Part shown: positions 28,885 to 36,368 of the stretch, piece by piece
Position numbering within the stretch: position 1 is the stretch's first letter
Layout of the letters: every line of letters begins with the position of its first letter
NCBI RefSeq assembly: GCF_030852425.1
Contig: NZ_NSDM01000001.1
Span: 496,001-560,000 of the forward strand
DNA length: 64,000 nucleotides
Source of the DNA: Saccharothrix longispora
Lineage (GTDB): Bacteria > Actinomycetota > Actinomycetes > Mycobacteriales > Pseudonocardiaceae
Direction of reading: 5' to 3'
Notes under the pieces: generated by a model
The model's input: only the letters and a program-made list of their open reading frames with translations
Database searches by the model: none
What the model was told of the DNA's origin: nothing
Program-made: the position numbers and the translations under genes

Positions 28885-29435
28885 GGGCCCAGTGTGGCGC
28901 GAGGAGGTCGCCGACCGGGCATCAGAAGGGACACGACCGGCTCGAACTCCCGCGCCACCGGGGGGACCTCCGCGATCAGGCCCTGGATCAGCAGCCCGTC
29001 GAGACCGGCGAGCAGCGCCCGCAGCGCCACCGGTTCCCCCGGCCCGACCGCCTCGGCGACCAGGTCGAGCCACCGGCGCGCGGCGGGGCGCAGCTCCGGT
29101 CGCCGCGCGGCGAGCAGGTACAGCTCGTACTCGGCCATCGTCCGGCCGCGGTGCGGGCCCACGGCGTCGGCCAGGAACCGGGCGAACGCCGCCGGAGTCG
29201 GCGGCAGGCTGCGGAAACTCGAAGCCATCTCCTCGGCCGACCACGTGAGCGTCGCGATCAGCAGGTCGTCGAGGGTCGCGTAGTAGTAGGTGGCCGACGT
29301 CGCGGGCACGCCCGCCTCGCGCGCCACGGAGCGGTGGCCCACGCCCGCCACGCCGTCCCGCTCCACGACCCGCAGCGCGGCTTCGAGCAGGGCCCGCCGC
29401 CGCCGCTCGCCGCGCGCCCGCCGGCCGTCAACCAC
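28881..29435 (-). CDS. TetR-family regulator of the SMR efflux operon
   Basis: A 184-residue TetR repressor: the N-terminal helix-turn-helix is VGHRSVAREAGVPATSATYYYATLDDLL (recognition helix around SATYYYA). The C-terminal ligand domain is all helical. It overlaps the SMR transporter gene by eight bases and is co-transcribed, so autoregulation with efflux-substrate induction is the natural model. Confidence 0.85.
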   Translation of the reverse strand: MVDGRRARGERRRRALLEAALRVVERDGVAGVGHRSVAREAGVPATSATYYYATLDDLLIATLTWSAEEMASSFRSLPPTPAAFARFLADAVGPHRGRTMAEYELYLLAARRPELRPAARRWLDLVAEAVGPGEPVALRALLAGLDGLLIQGLIAEVPPVAREFEPVVSLLMPGRRPPRATLGP

Positions 29436-29769
29436 GACCGGCGCTGCCCAGCTCGATGGTGACGACGCCGGCGATGACCAGCAGCAGGCCCGCCACGACG
29501 GTCGCGTTCAGCGGCTCCCCGAACAGCACGGCGCCGACCGCGGCCACCGCGGCGATGCCGAACGCGCACCAGGTCGCGTACGCCACGGCGATCGGCATGC
29601 CCAGCTGGAGGGCCTTGCCGAGGGCGCCGAACGCCACCAGGTACCCCACGACCACCACGATCGAGGGAATCGGCTTGGAGAACCCCTCGGACAGCTTCAG
29701 GAACACCGTGGCGACCACCTCGCCGACGATCGCCACCGCGAGAGCCGCGTAGACCAGCAACGGAGCCAC
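29428..29769 (-). CDS. Small multidrug resistance (EmrE-type) transporter
   Basis: A 113-residue four-helix SMR transporter exporting cationic drugs, quaternary ammonium compounds or guanidinium in exchange for protons. The essential membrane Glu is in AIVGEVVATVFLKLSEGF; VAYATWCAFGIAAV and GAVLFGEPLNATVVAGLLLV complete the family pattern. GTG 29769 directly follows GGGGA. First gene of a three-gene operon. Confidence 0.9.
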   Translation of the reverse strand: MAPLLVYAALAVAIVGEVVATVFLKLSEGFSKPIPSIVVVVGYLVAFGALGKALQLGMPIAVAYATWCAFGIAAVAAVGAVLFGEPLNATVVAGLLLVIAGVVTIELGSAGRG

Positions 29770-29774
29770 TCCCC

Positions 29775-29792
29775 GAACAAGTTGAACAAGTG
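29775..29792. promoter_or_regulatory. 9-bp direct repeat before the SMR start
   Basis: GAACAAGTT followed directly by GAACAAGTG, six bases upstream of the SMR start codon. A candidate operator for the operon's TetR protein; the direct rather than inverted arrangement makes this uncertain. Confidence 0.4.
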
Positions 29793-29836
29793 TCCCAGAA
29801 GTGTAACCGCGTATGTGATGCCACACGTCCAAGTGG

Positions 29837-29850
29837 TTACCGGTCAGTAA
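29837..29850. promoter_or_regulatory. Lipid-regulon palindrome upstream of etfD
   Basis: TTACCGGTCAGTAA, a 14-bp inverted repeat with TTAC/GTAA ends, 52 bp upstream of the Fe-S oxidoreductase start. Near-identical sites lie before fadE5 (47105, 47129) and fabG4/fadA2 (58259). Confidence 0.65.
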
Positions 29851-29901
29851 TCGGGCGTAGGCTGCCCAGCCAGGAGAACGGACGAGAAAGGCCGCCACCC
29901 A

Positions 29902-32175
29902 ATGGGAGCCCTCCAGCTCACCCTCGGCGCCATCGGCGTCGCCGTCAGCGTGTACGCCTGGGGTCTGTTCGTCGCCGGTGTGATGCGGATGATCAGGATC
30001 ATCCGCCTCGGCCAGCCGGACTCGACGCGCAACGGCCCGTTCTGGCCGCGCTTCAAGACGCTCGTCGTCGAGTTCGCCGCGCACACCCGCATGGCGAAGT
30101 TCCGCAAGGTCGCCCCCTGGCACTGGATGGTGATGTGGGGCTTCCTCATCGGGTCCGTCGTGCTGTTCGAGGCGTACGGCGAGGTCTTCTACCCCGGCTT
30201 CCACTGGCCCGTCATCGGCACCTGGTCCGCGTGGGCCCTGCTGATCGAACTGCTCGGCCTCGGCACCGTCGTCGGCGGCGTCGCGCTGGCGGTCATCCGG
30301 CAGCTCAACCACCCGCGCCGCGCCGACCGGCTGTCCCGCTTCGCGGGCTCCAGCTTCAAGTCCGCCTACTTCGTCGAGGCGGTCGTGATCATCGAGGGCC
30401 TCGGCATCCTCGGCGTGAAGGCGTTCAAGCAGGCCGCCGGCCTGGAGGACCCGCCGCTGTGGTCGTCCTTCGTCACCGCGCCGCTGTCGACGATCCTGCC
30501 GTCGAACCCGGACTGGGTCTCGGTCATGGCGATCATCAAGCTGCTCTCGGCGATGGTGTGGCTGGTCGTGGTGGCCAAGAACCTCACCATGGGCGTCGCC
30601 TGGCACCGGTTCAGCGCGTTCTTCAACATCTACTTCAAGCGCGAGGACGACGGCGGCGTCGCCCTGGGCGCCCTCAAGCCGATGATGAGCGGCGGCAAGG
30701 TCCTCGACCTGGAGGAGGCCGACCCCGACACGGACGTGTTCGGCGTCGGCAAGGTCGAGGACTTCTCCTGGAAGGGCTGGCTGGACTTCAGCACCTGCAC
30801 CGAGTGCGGCCGCTGCCAGTCCCAGTGCCCCGCGTGGAACACCGGCAAGCCGCTGTCCCCGAAGCTCGTCATCACCCAGCTGCGCGACCACGCGTTCGCC
30901 AAGGCCCCCTACCTGATGGCCGGCGGCAGCCGCGACATGGCGGGCGACGAGGTCGGCCTGGTCGAGGACAAGTACGAGGACTACAAGAAGCGCCTGGAGT
31001 CGATCGACGTCCTGGCGATGGCCGAGTCCGAGCGCCCGCTGATCGGCGGCGTGGACGAGATGGGCGTCATCGACCCCGAGGTGCTGTGGTCCTGCACCAC
31101 GTGCGGCGCGTGCGTCGAGCAGTGCCCCGTGGACATCGAGCACGTCGACCACATCGTCGACATGCGCCGCTACCAGGTGCTGATCGAGTCGAACTTCCCG
31201 TCCGAGCTGGGCGGCATGTTCAAGAACCTGGAGAACAAGGGCAACCCGTGGGGCCAGAACTCCAAGGACCGCCTCGCGTGGACCGAGGGCCTGGACTTCG
31301 ACGTGCCGGTGTTCGACGGCGAGCTGGGCGACACCGAGTACCTGTTCTGGGTCGGCTGCGCGGGCGCGTTCGAGGACCGGGCGAAGAAGACCACGCGGGC
31401 CGTGGCCGAGCTGCTGCACACCGCGGGCGTCAAGTACACCGTGCTCGGCCCGGAGGAGTCCTGTTCCGGTGACCCGGCGCGGCGCGCGGGCAACGAGTTC
31501 CTGTTCCAGATGCTGGCGCAGCAGAACGTCGAGGTGCTCAACACCGTGTTCGACGGCCGCGAGCCCGGCCGGCGCAAGATCGTCGTGACGTGCGCGCACT
31601 GCTTCAACACGCTCGCCAACGAGTACCCGCAGGTCGGCGGCCAGTACGAGGTCGTGCACCACACGCAGCTGCTCAACCGCCTGGTCCGCGAGCGGCGGCT
31701 CGTGCCGGTGGCCGAGGTCGCCGAGGACGTCACCTACCACGACCCGTGCTACCTGGGCCGCCACAACAAGGTCTACGAGGCGCCGCGCGAGCTGGTCGGC
31801 GCGTCCGGCGCCACGCTGCGCGAGATGCCGCGGCACGGCGACCGGTCCATGTGCTGCGGCGCCGGTGGCGCCCGCATGTGGATGGAGGAGCGCGTCGGCA
31901 AGCGGATCAACGTCGACCGCGTGGACGAGGCGCTCGGCACCGCGCCGTCGAAGATCGCGACCGGCTGCCCGTTCTGCCGCGTGATGCTCACCGACGGCGT
32001 GACGGCCCGCCAGAACGAGGGCGTCGCCGGGCCGCACGTCGAGGTCGTGGACGTGGCCCAGCTGCTGCTGACGTCCGTGCGCCGCGGCCTGGACCGCGAG
32101 GCGCAGGACGTGCCGACGGACGAGGCCCCGTCCGGCACCCCGCTGCCGGACGAGGACAAGGCCTCGACCAACTAG
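29902..32175 (+). CDS. etfD: Membrane Fe-S oxidoreductase, EtfD-type (ETF:menaquinone link)
   Basis: A 757-residue membrane oxidoreductase related to mycobacterial Rv0338c/EtfD, which passes electrons from acyl-CoA dehydrogenases via ETF to menaquinone. The N-terminal 250 residues hold about six membrane helices with candidate haem-b ligand His (HWMVMWGFLIGSVV). Two [4Fe-4S] sites follow (CTECGRCQSQCP near 300; CTTCGACVEQCPVDIEHVD near 398). Two CCG domains end the protein (VTCAHCFNTL, DPCYLGRHNKV, CCGAGGARMWMEE, GCPFCRVML). The upstream palindrome is shared with fadE5 and fabG4 promoters. Electron partner is inferred from family. Confidence 0.85.
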   Translation: MGALQLTLGAIGVAVSVYAWGLFVAGVMRMIRIIRLGQPDSTRNGPFWPRFKTLVVEFAAHTRMAKFRKVAPWHWMVMWGFLIGSVVLFEAYGEVFYPGFHWPVIGTWSAWALLIELLGLGTVVGGVALAVIRQLNHPRRADRLSRFAGSSFKSAYFVEAVVIIEGLGILGVKAFKQAAGLEDPPLWSSFVTAPLSTILPSNPDWVSVMAIIKLLSAMVWLVVVAKNLTMGVAWHRFSAFFNIYFKREDDGGVALGALKPMMSGGKVLDLEEADPDTDVFGVGKVEDFSWKGWLDFSTCTECGRCQSQCPAWNTGKPLSPKLVITQLRDHAFAKAPYLMAGGSRDMAGDEVGLVEDKYEDYKKRLESIDVLAMAESERPLIGGVDEMGVIDPEVLWSCTTCGACVEQCPVDIEHVDHIVDMRRYQVLIESNFPSELGGMFKNLENKGNPWGQNSKDRLAWTEGLDFDVPVFDGELGDTEYLFWVGCAGAFEDRAKKTTRAVAELLHTAGVKYTVLGPEESCSGDPARRAGNEFLFQMLAQQNVEVLNTVFDGREPGRRKIVVTCAHCFNTLANEYPQVGGQYEVVHHTQLLNRLVRERRLVPVAEVAEDVTYHDPCYLGRHNKVYEAPRELVGASGATLREMPRHGDRSMCCGAGGARMWMEERVGKRINVDRVDEALGTAPSKIATGCPFCRVMLTDGVTARQNEGVAGPHVEVVDVAQLLLTSVRRGLDREAQDVPTDEAPSGTPLPDEDKASTN

Positions 32176-32181
32176 TCCCGC

Positions 32182-32228
32182 GAACGCCGAACGCCCCCTC
32201 CCGACGCGGGAGGGGGCGTTCGGCGTTC
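32182..32228. terminator. Strong hairpin terminator between convergent genes
   Basis: A perfect 21-bp stem (32182-32202 with 32208-32228) around a 5-nt loop. It lies between the etfD stop and the stop of the convergent holin-like gene, so it probably ends transcription from both sides. Confidence 0.9.
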
Positions 32229-32232
32229 CCGC

Positions 32233-32616
32233 TCAGCCGCGGTCGGCGACGCGGTCGTAGACGAGGTTCAGCACCCAGCTCGCGAGGGCCACGATGATCG
32301 CGCCGAAGAACGCGGGCCAGAAGCCGCCCACCTCGAACGGCAGGCCCAGCTCGCCCGCCAGCCAGCCGGTGAGCCAGAACAGCAGGGCGTTCACGACGAG
32401 GCCGATCAGGCCCAGCGTCACCAGGTAGAACAGGCAGCCGAAGAACTTCACCAGCGGCTTGACCACCGCGTTGACCAAGCCGAACAGCAGCGCGACGCCG
32501 ATCAGCGTGCCGACCTTCGCGGGGGTCGAGGCCCCCGCGTCCAGGTCGATGCCCGGGATGACCGTGGCGACCCAGACCGCCACCGCCGTCAGCAGTACGT
32601 GCACGAGAATGCCCAT
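32233..32616 (-). CDS. Phage-holin-family-like four-helix membrane protein
   Basis: A 127-residue protein with four membrane helices (LVHVLLTAVAVWVATVIPGI, LIGVALLFGLVNAVVKPLVK, FYLVTLGLIGLVVNALLFWL, AFFGAIIVALASWVLNLVYD). The NAVVKPLVKFF motif is typical of the Mycobacterium/Streptomyces DUF/phage-holin superfamily IV proteins. There are no phage genes nearby, so it is a chromosomal membrane protein of unknown role. Confidence 0.8.
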   Translation of the reverse strand: MGILVHVLLTAVAVWVATVIPGIDLDAGASTPAKVGTLIGVALLFGLVNAVVKPLVKFFGCLFYLVTLGLIGLVVNALLFWLTGWLAGELGLPFEVGGFWPAFFGAIIVALASWVLNLVYDRVADRG

Positions 32617-32653
32617 GCTGCCGCAGGCTAGCGGTGGCGGTCGTCCGAACGGG

Positions 32654-33979
32654 TCAGGCGCGACGGCGGCGGCGTGCCGCCAGGAGGACCAGCGCACCGC
32701 CCCCGAGGAGCAGGAGGCCCGTCAGGGCGATCCCGAGCGGCGCCGCGCCCGTGCTCGCCAACCCGCTGCCGCCGGTCGCCGCCACGACCGCCGCGGCCCC
32801 CGGCGTGGTCGTGGCGCCGGGCGCGGGCGACCCCGTCGCACCGGGCCCCGGCGTGGTGGTGGGGGTCGTGGTCGCCGTCTCTCCGGGCAGGTACGCCAGG
32901 GACACGATCGCGTGGTTGTCGTCGGCGTTCACGTCGACCCGCCCGAGCTTGCTCACCGGCCGCACGAACAGGTGGATCCGCCCGATCGCCGGGTCGTCGA
33001 GCCGGTAGGTCAGGCGGACCTCGGTGGTCTCGCCCGCCCCCAGCGGCTCGCGCAACCCGAACTCGATGCCCATCGGGTCCGTGACCTCCAGGTTGTCGCT
33101 CGCGCGGACGAACTCCGGGACGTCGTCGAACACCGTGAACTCCGGCACGTCGGCCGCCTCGCCGCGGTTGGTGACCGACGCGACCAGGGTCACCTCGTCA
33201 CCGATCCGGTGGGCTTCGCGCGCGGGCTCCAGGCGGACCCCGTCCACGGCGAAGTCCGCGTCCAGCCGGGTGTAGCGGACGTCGGCGCGGTGGGCGTCGG
33301 CCTCGACGACGTGGAACCACTTCTGCCGGGTCGTCGGGTCCACGTCGTGCCCACTCGCGGTCGGGGCGATCTTGAAGTCGGGCCACCGGTCCTGCGCGAG
33401 CAGCATGTGCCTGCCGAAGGCGAGGTCGTGGTACGCGTACGTGCCGTCCTCGCGCCACTCCGGCGCGCGCAGGATCACCATCGCCCCGTCGCCGTAGAAC
33501 AACCGGACGGTGTCGCCGCCGGTCACGGCCTTCTCGTGGGGCTGCTTCACCCCGTCGCGGTCGGTGTCGACGAACGCCGAGCCGGTGAGCGTGCCGCCGC
33601 GCACGCCGAAGTCGTAGGTGCCGCCCCCGACGTCGTGCAACTGGTCGGGGGTGGTGGTCTCGTAGTGGGAAGCGGCGCGGTTGTAGATCGCGAACCCCGT
33701 GCCGGCGGGCAGGCCGCTGATCCGGTAGCGGCCGTCGGCGTCCGTGGTGGACTCGCCGAGCCACTGCTTGGTGCCCTCGTCGAAGACCTGGACCGCGGTC
33801 CTGCTCGACCACAGGAGGGGCGGCTCGCCCGCCTCGGGCGAGCCGTCCGCGTCGCGGTCGAACCACACGCGGCCCTCGATGGTGACGGTGCCCTCCTGCG
33901 CGTTCGCCGGGACGGCGCCCAGGACGACCGCGCCCAGGGCTAGGCAGGCGGCTGCCGCTCTTCTGGTCCTGCTCGACAC
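32654..33979 (-). CDS. LAxTG-anchored surface protein with SdrD-B-like repeats
   Basis: A 441-residue exported protein with a signal peptide (AAAACLALGAVVLGAVPANAQ) and a C-terminal sorting signal LASTG, a hydrophobic helix and RRRRRA. LAxTG is the motif of class E sortases, common in actinobacteria. Between lie SdrD-B/Cna-B-like modules (GRVWFDRDADGSPEAGEPPL, GSAFVDTDRDGVKQPHEKAV), a conserved-repeat (DUF11-like) domain and a Thr/Pro-rich stalk (TTTPTTTPGPGATG). GTG 33979 follows AGGGGGA. Likely covalently attached to peptidoglycan; a sortase gene is not in the window. Confidence 0.82.
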   Translation of the reverse strand: MSSRTRRAAAACLALGAVVLGAVPANAQEGTVTIEGRVWFDRDADGSPEAGEPPLLWSSRTAVQVFDEGTKQWLGESTTDADGRYRISGLPAGTGFAIYNRAASHYETTTPDQLHDVGGGTYDFGVRGGTLTGSAFVDTDRDGVKQPHEKAVTGGDTVRLFYGDGAMVILRAPEWREDGTYAYHDLAFGRHMLLAQDRWPDFKIAPTASGHDVDPTTRQKWFHVVEADAHRADVRYTRLDADFAVDGVRLEPAREAHRIGDEVTLVASVTNRGEAADVPEFTVFDDVPEFVRASDNLEVTDPMGIEFGLREPLGAGETTEVRLTYRLDDPAIGRIHLFVRPVSKLGRVDVNADDNHAIVSLAYLPGETATTTPTTTPGPGATGSPAPGATTTPGAAAVVAATGGSGLASTGAAPLGIALTGLLLLGGGALVLLAARRRRRA

Positions 33980-34176
33980 GTGGAATCCCCCTGAGGTCGA
34001 ATGCTCCACCTTGTCGTCGCGATGCGAGCGGTGTTCGTTTCGAGACCCCGGTCACAGCGCTGCGAGCGGGCGGGCTCGGGCCTGGCGTTCACCCCCTGCC
34101 CGAGCAGTCCGCGAAGCACGGCGGCGGGGAGAGCACGCTCATCACGCGTGCTGGCCAGGTACGGCGACCTGGAGCT

Positions 34177-34758
34177 CTAGCGCTCCGTCGGGGAGCGGTG
34201 GAAGTTCAGGTAGGCGCGCGACGGCGTGGGGCCGCGCTGGCCCTGGTAGCGCGACCCGGCCTGCTGCGAGCCGTACGGGAACTCGGCCGCGCTGCTCAGC
34301 CGGAACAGGCAGAGCTGCCCGATCTTCATGCCCGGCCACAGCGTGATCGGCAGGTTGGCGACGTTCGACAGCTCCAGCGTGATGTGGCCGGAGAAGCCGG
34401 GGTCGATGAAGCCCGCCGTCGAGTGCGTCAGCAGCCCGAGGCGACCGAGGGAGGACTTGCCCTCCAACCGGCCCGCCAGGTCGTCCGGCAGGGTGACCAG
34501 CTCGAACGTGGAGCCGAGCACGAACTCACCGGGGTGCAGCACGAACGGCTCGTCGTGCACGGGCTCGACCAGCGAGGTCAGGTCGTCCTGCTGGACCGAG
34601 GGGTCGATGTGCGTGTACCGGGTGTTGTTGAAGACCCGGAAGAACCGGTCCAGGCGGACGTCGATGCTGGACGGCTGCACCATGACGTCGTCGAACGGCT
34701 CCAGGACCAGACGTCCGGAGTCGACTTCCTTGCGCAGGTCGCGGTCGCTCAACAGCAC
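34177..34758 (-). CDS. dcd: dCTP deaminase (probably bifunctional, dUMP-forming)
   Basis: Converts dCTP toward dUMP for thymidylate synthesis. The 193-residue protein has the trimeric Dcd/dUTPase fold: [20 protein letters not shown] near the N-terminus, the active-site region [20 protein letters not shown], then [15 protein letters not shown]. The [20 protein letters not shown] tail is the usual flexible lid. Bifunctional (dCTP to dUMP) activity is typical in actinobacteria, but is inferred. Confidence 0.95.
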   Translation of the reverse strand: MLLSDRDLRKEVDSGRLVLEPFDDVMVQPSSIDVRLDRFFRVFNNTRYTHIDPSVQQDDLTSLVEPVHDEPFVLHPGEFVLGSTFELVTLPDDLAGRLEGKSSLGRLGLLTHSTAGFIDPGFSGHITLELSNVANLPITLWPGMKIGQLCLFRLSSAAEFPYGSQQAGSRYQGQRGPTPSRAYLNFHRSPTER

Positions 34759-34830
34759 GGCGACAGCCTAGGTGGGGAGACGCGGTACGCCCCGCCGGGG
34801 TGCTTGTGTATGATCGGTGACGCACCGCAG

Positions 34831-34901
34831 GCGGGTGTAGTTCATTGGTAGAACGACAGCTTCCCAAGCTGTAGAGGCGGGTTCGATTCCCGTCACCCGC
34901 T
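34831..34901 (+). tRNA. tRNA-Gly (anticodon CCC)
   Basis: A complete cloverleaf: acceptor stem GCGGGTG with CACCCGC, D-loop with TTGGTAGAA, anticodon loop TTCCCAA closed by ACAGC/GCTGT, and T-loop GTTCGATTC. Anticodon CCC reads GGG codons. Its 3' half is partly repeated at 40639-40679, the sign of an integration site. Confidence 0.95.
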
Positions 34902-34909
34902 CAGCGAGT

Positions 34910-34956
34910 CGAAGGCCCAGGTCAGCGCCGGTTCAGCCGGACGACCTGGGCCTTCG
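34910..34956 (+). terminator. Hairpin terminator after tRNA-Gly
   Basis: A perfect 14-bp stem (34910-34923 with 34943-34956) nine bases past the tRNA end. The loop contains a small secondary GCCGG/CCGG hairpin. Confidence 0.8.
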
Positions 34957-34997
34957 TCGTAGTCGACCGGGAACGTCACCGTGCAACCGGCGTGCAA

Positions 34998-35137
34998 CTA
35001 CCCCACCGGCACCAGCGCGCCGGCCGTGCCGTCGTCGTCATGCGGCAGGAACGCCGCCCACCGTTCGGGCATGGCCGCAGCGAGCCGCCGCACGACCTCC
35101 CGCTGTTCCTCGGTGAGGTCCCACCAGAGGGACGAGG
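34998..35137 (-). pseudogene. C-terminal fragment of a small protein
   Basis: Minus-strand coding of ETSSLWWDLTEEQREVVRRL then AAMPERWAAFLPHDDDGTAG looks like the C-terminal half of a real small protein. The open frame continues upstream into antisense of the GntR fragment, so its own start has been lost at a junction near 35137. No family is recognised. Confidence 0.4.
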
Positions 35138-35440
35138 TCTCCCCGGATCGGGGACAAGCTCCCCTCCCTCTCCGAGCTGCAAACCCAGTACGGCCGCGCC
35201 GTGATGACGTTGCAGAAGGCACTCGACGTGCTGCGCGGTGAAGGGCTGGTCGTCTCCCGGCAGGGCGAGGGGACGATCATCGTCAAAAACCCGGAGCCCA
35301 TGCGGAGGAGAGCGTTCCCTCACCGCATGGGCTCCGGCAGATGTTCGAGCGCATCGACAGCGCCCTGGACGATCTCAGCCAGCGTGTTTCCGCTGTCGAG
35401 GTTGAGTTGTTCGGCCCCACGTCAGACGATCCTCGATCCG
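35138..35440 (+). pseudogene. GntR-family regulator, truncated and frameshifted
   Basis: The frame reads RIGDKLPSLSELQTQYG then MTLQKALDVLRGEGLVVSRQ and GEGTIIVKN, the second half of a GntR winged helix-turn-helix. The first helix is missing and a stop lies just upstream without any start. After GEGTIIVKNPEPM the frame shifts near 35300 to one encoding MFERIDSALDDLSQRVSAVE, a plausible GntR-type C-terminal coiled coil. Two lesions make it non-functional. Confidence 0.6.
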
Positions 35441-35754
35441 GGTCGACCACCTCCCGGTGGAGTTCCGCCACGTCCGCCAAGAGGTCCGGCATCGGCAGGC
35501 CCCAGCACTTCGCAGTACATGGCCAGGCTCGCCGGACTCGCCGCGCGGCGCCCGTTCTCGACCTTGATCAGCAGCGCTTGCGACACGTCGAAGTGCGCCG
35601 CGATCCTGGCGGTCGAGACGCCCCGCCGCTCCCGCAACTTCCGCAGGTGCGCGCCCAACACCACGTGGTGGAGCGCCCGCCGCGCCGGTCGACGCCCGGT
35701 CATCCGCCGCCCGACCTCACCGGCCGCCTCGACCTCCTCACCCACGGCGGTCAC
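35422..35754 (-). pseudogene. XRE-family regulator, probably frameshifted
   Basis: The N-terminal helix-turn-helix (VVLGAHLRKLRERRGVSTAR, HFDVSQALLIKVENGRRAAS) matches actinobacterial XRE regulators. After AMYCEVLG the frame goes to low-complexity sequence. Removing one G from the GGG run near 35497 would give LPMPDLLADVAELHREVV, the expected continuation. It would still be much shorter than the usual 280 residues. GTG 35754 overlaps the upstream stop (GTGA). It may be a truncated but expressed DNA-binding fragment. Confidence 0.55.
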
Positions 35755-36122
35755 CGGGCGCGCTCCTCGGTCGTGCTGGACTCGGTGAACGCCTCCGCGT
35801 CGATCGTCGACGGCTTGTCGTTCTCCCGTTCCGCCGCCTCGGCGACCTCTTCGGGAGCCGTGCCGAGCGTGGCCGCCAAGGCCTCGAAGTCCAACAGCGC
35901 GAGCCTGGTCAACGCCTCGCACCGATCGGCGAACGTTCCCGCGGCTTCCGCCAGCCGGCGCGCGAACCGGATGGCCATCTCCGCGCCACCCTCGCGCCCG
36001 GCGATCTGCACCGTCATCCGCGCATCGCCCGACGAGACCACCAAGGACGGGTGTCCCTGGGCGCGCTCGACCACGCCCGCGCCCGCGTCTTCCTCCGGCT
36101 GGAGAAGCACGTACAGCCCCAT
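35751..36122 (-). CDS. Protein of unknown function paired with XRE gene
   Basis: A 123-residue soluble protein beginning MGLYVLLQPEEDAGAGVVER. Two helical segments (MAIRFARRLAEAAGTFADRC, CEALTRLALLDFEALAATLG) precede a disordered acidic tail. ATG 36122 is preceded by GGAGGTGAGG, a good ribosome site. It is directly upstream of, and coupled to, the XRE gene, a gene pair arrangement common in Pseudonocardiales. No function can be assigned. Confidence 0.6.
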   Translation of the reverse strand: MGLYVLLQPEEDAGAGVVERAQGHPSLVVSSGDARMTVQIAGREGGAEMAIRFARRLAEAAGTFADRCEALTRLALLDFEALAATLGTAPEEVAEAAERENDKPSTIDAEAFTESSTTEERAR

Positions 36123-36272
36123 CGGCCTCACCTCCGCGTACACCTGGGACCTGCTCGTCCAGGTTCGCGCGCGGAAGATCACAGGACGGGCAGGTCTTCA
36201 GGATGGCGGGGAGCATCATCGGCCGCCGGGCCGTTCGGTGCCAGAGCGCCATCCCGACGACCTTCGAAGGAC

Positions 36273-36339
36273 GATCACACTGCCGTTAGGGGCAAGCTCT
36301 TGCGTTCGGTGGCAGATTGCCCCTGGCGGCAGCGTGATC
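36273..36339. repeat. 67-bp interrupted palindrome
   Basis: Arms of 23 bases (36273-36295 and 36317-36339) pair with three mismatched positions: GATCAC/GTGATC, CTGCCG/CGGCAG and GGGGCAA/TTGCCCC blocks. It lies between the end of the trypsin-NTPase-TPR gene and the start of the 35751 gene. It could be a terminator or an operator. Confidence 0.6.
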
Positions 36340-36368
36340 GGGCTGCGCCAGGTCGAGTATCACTACTG

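Noticed and set aside
32233-32616. Prophage evidence from a holin-like protein
   Set aside because: No other phage gene is near and the gene is of a common chromosomal actinobacterial type.
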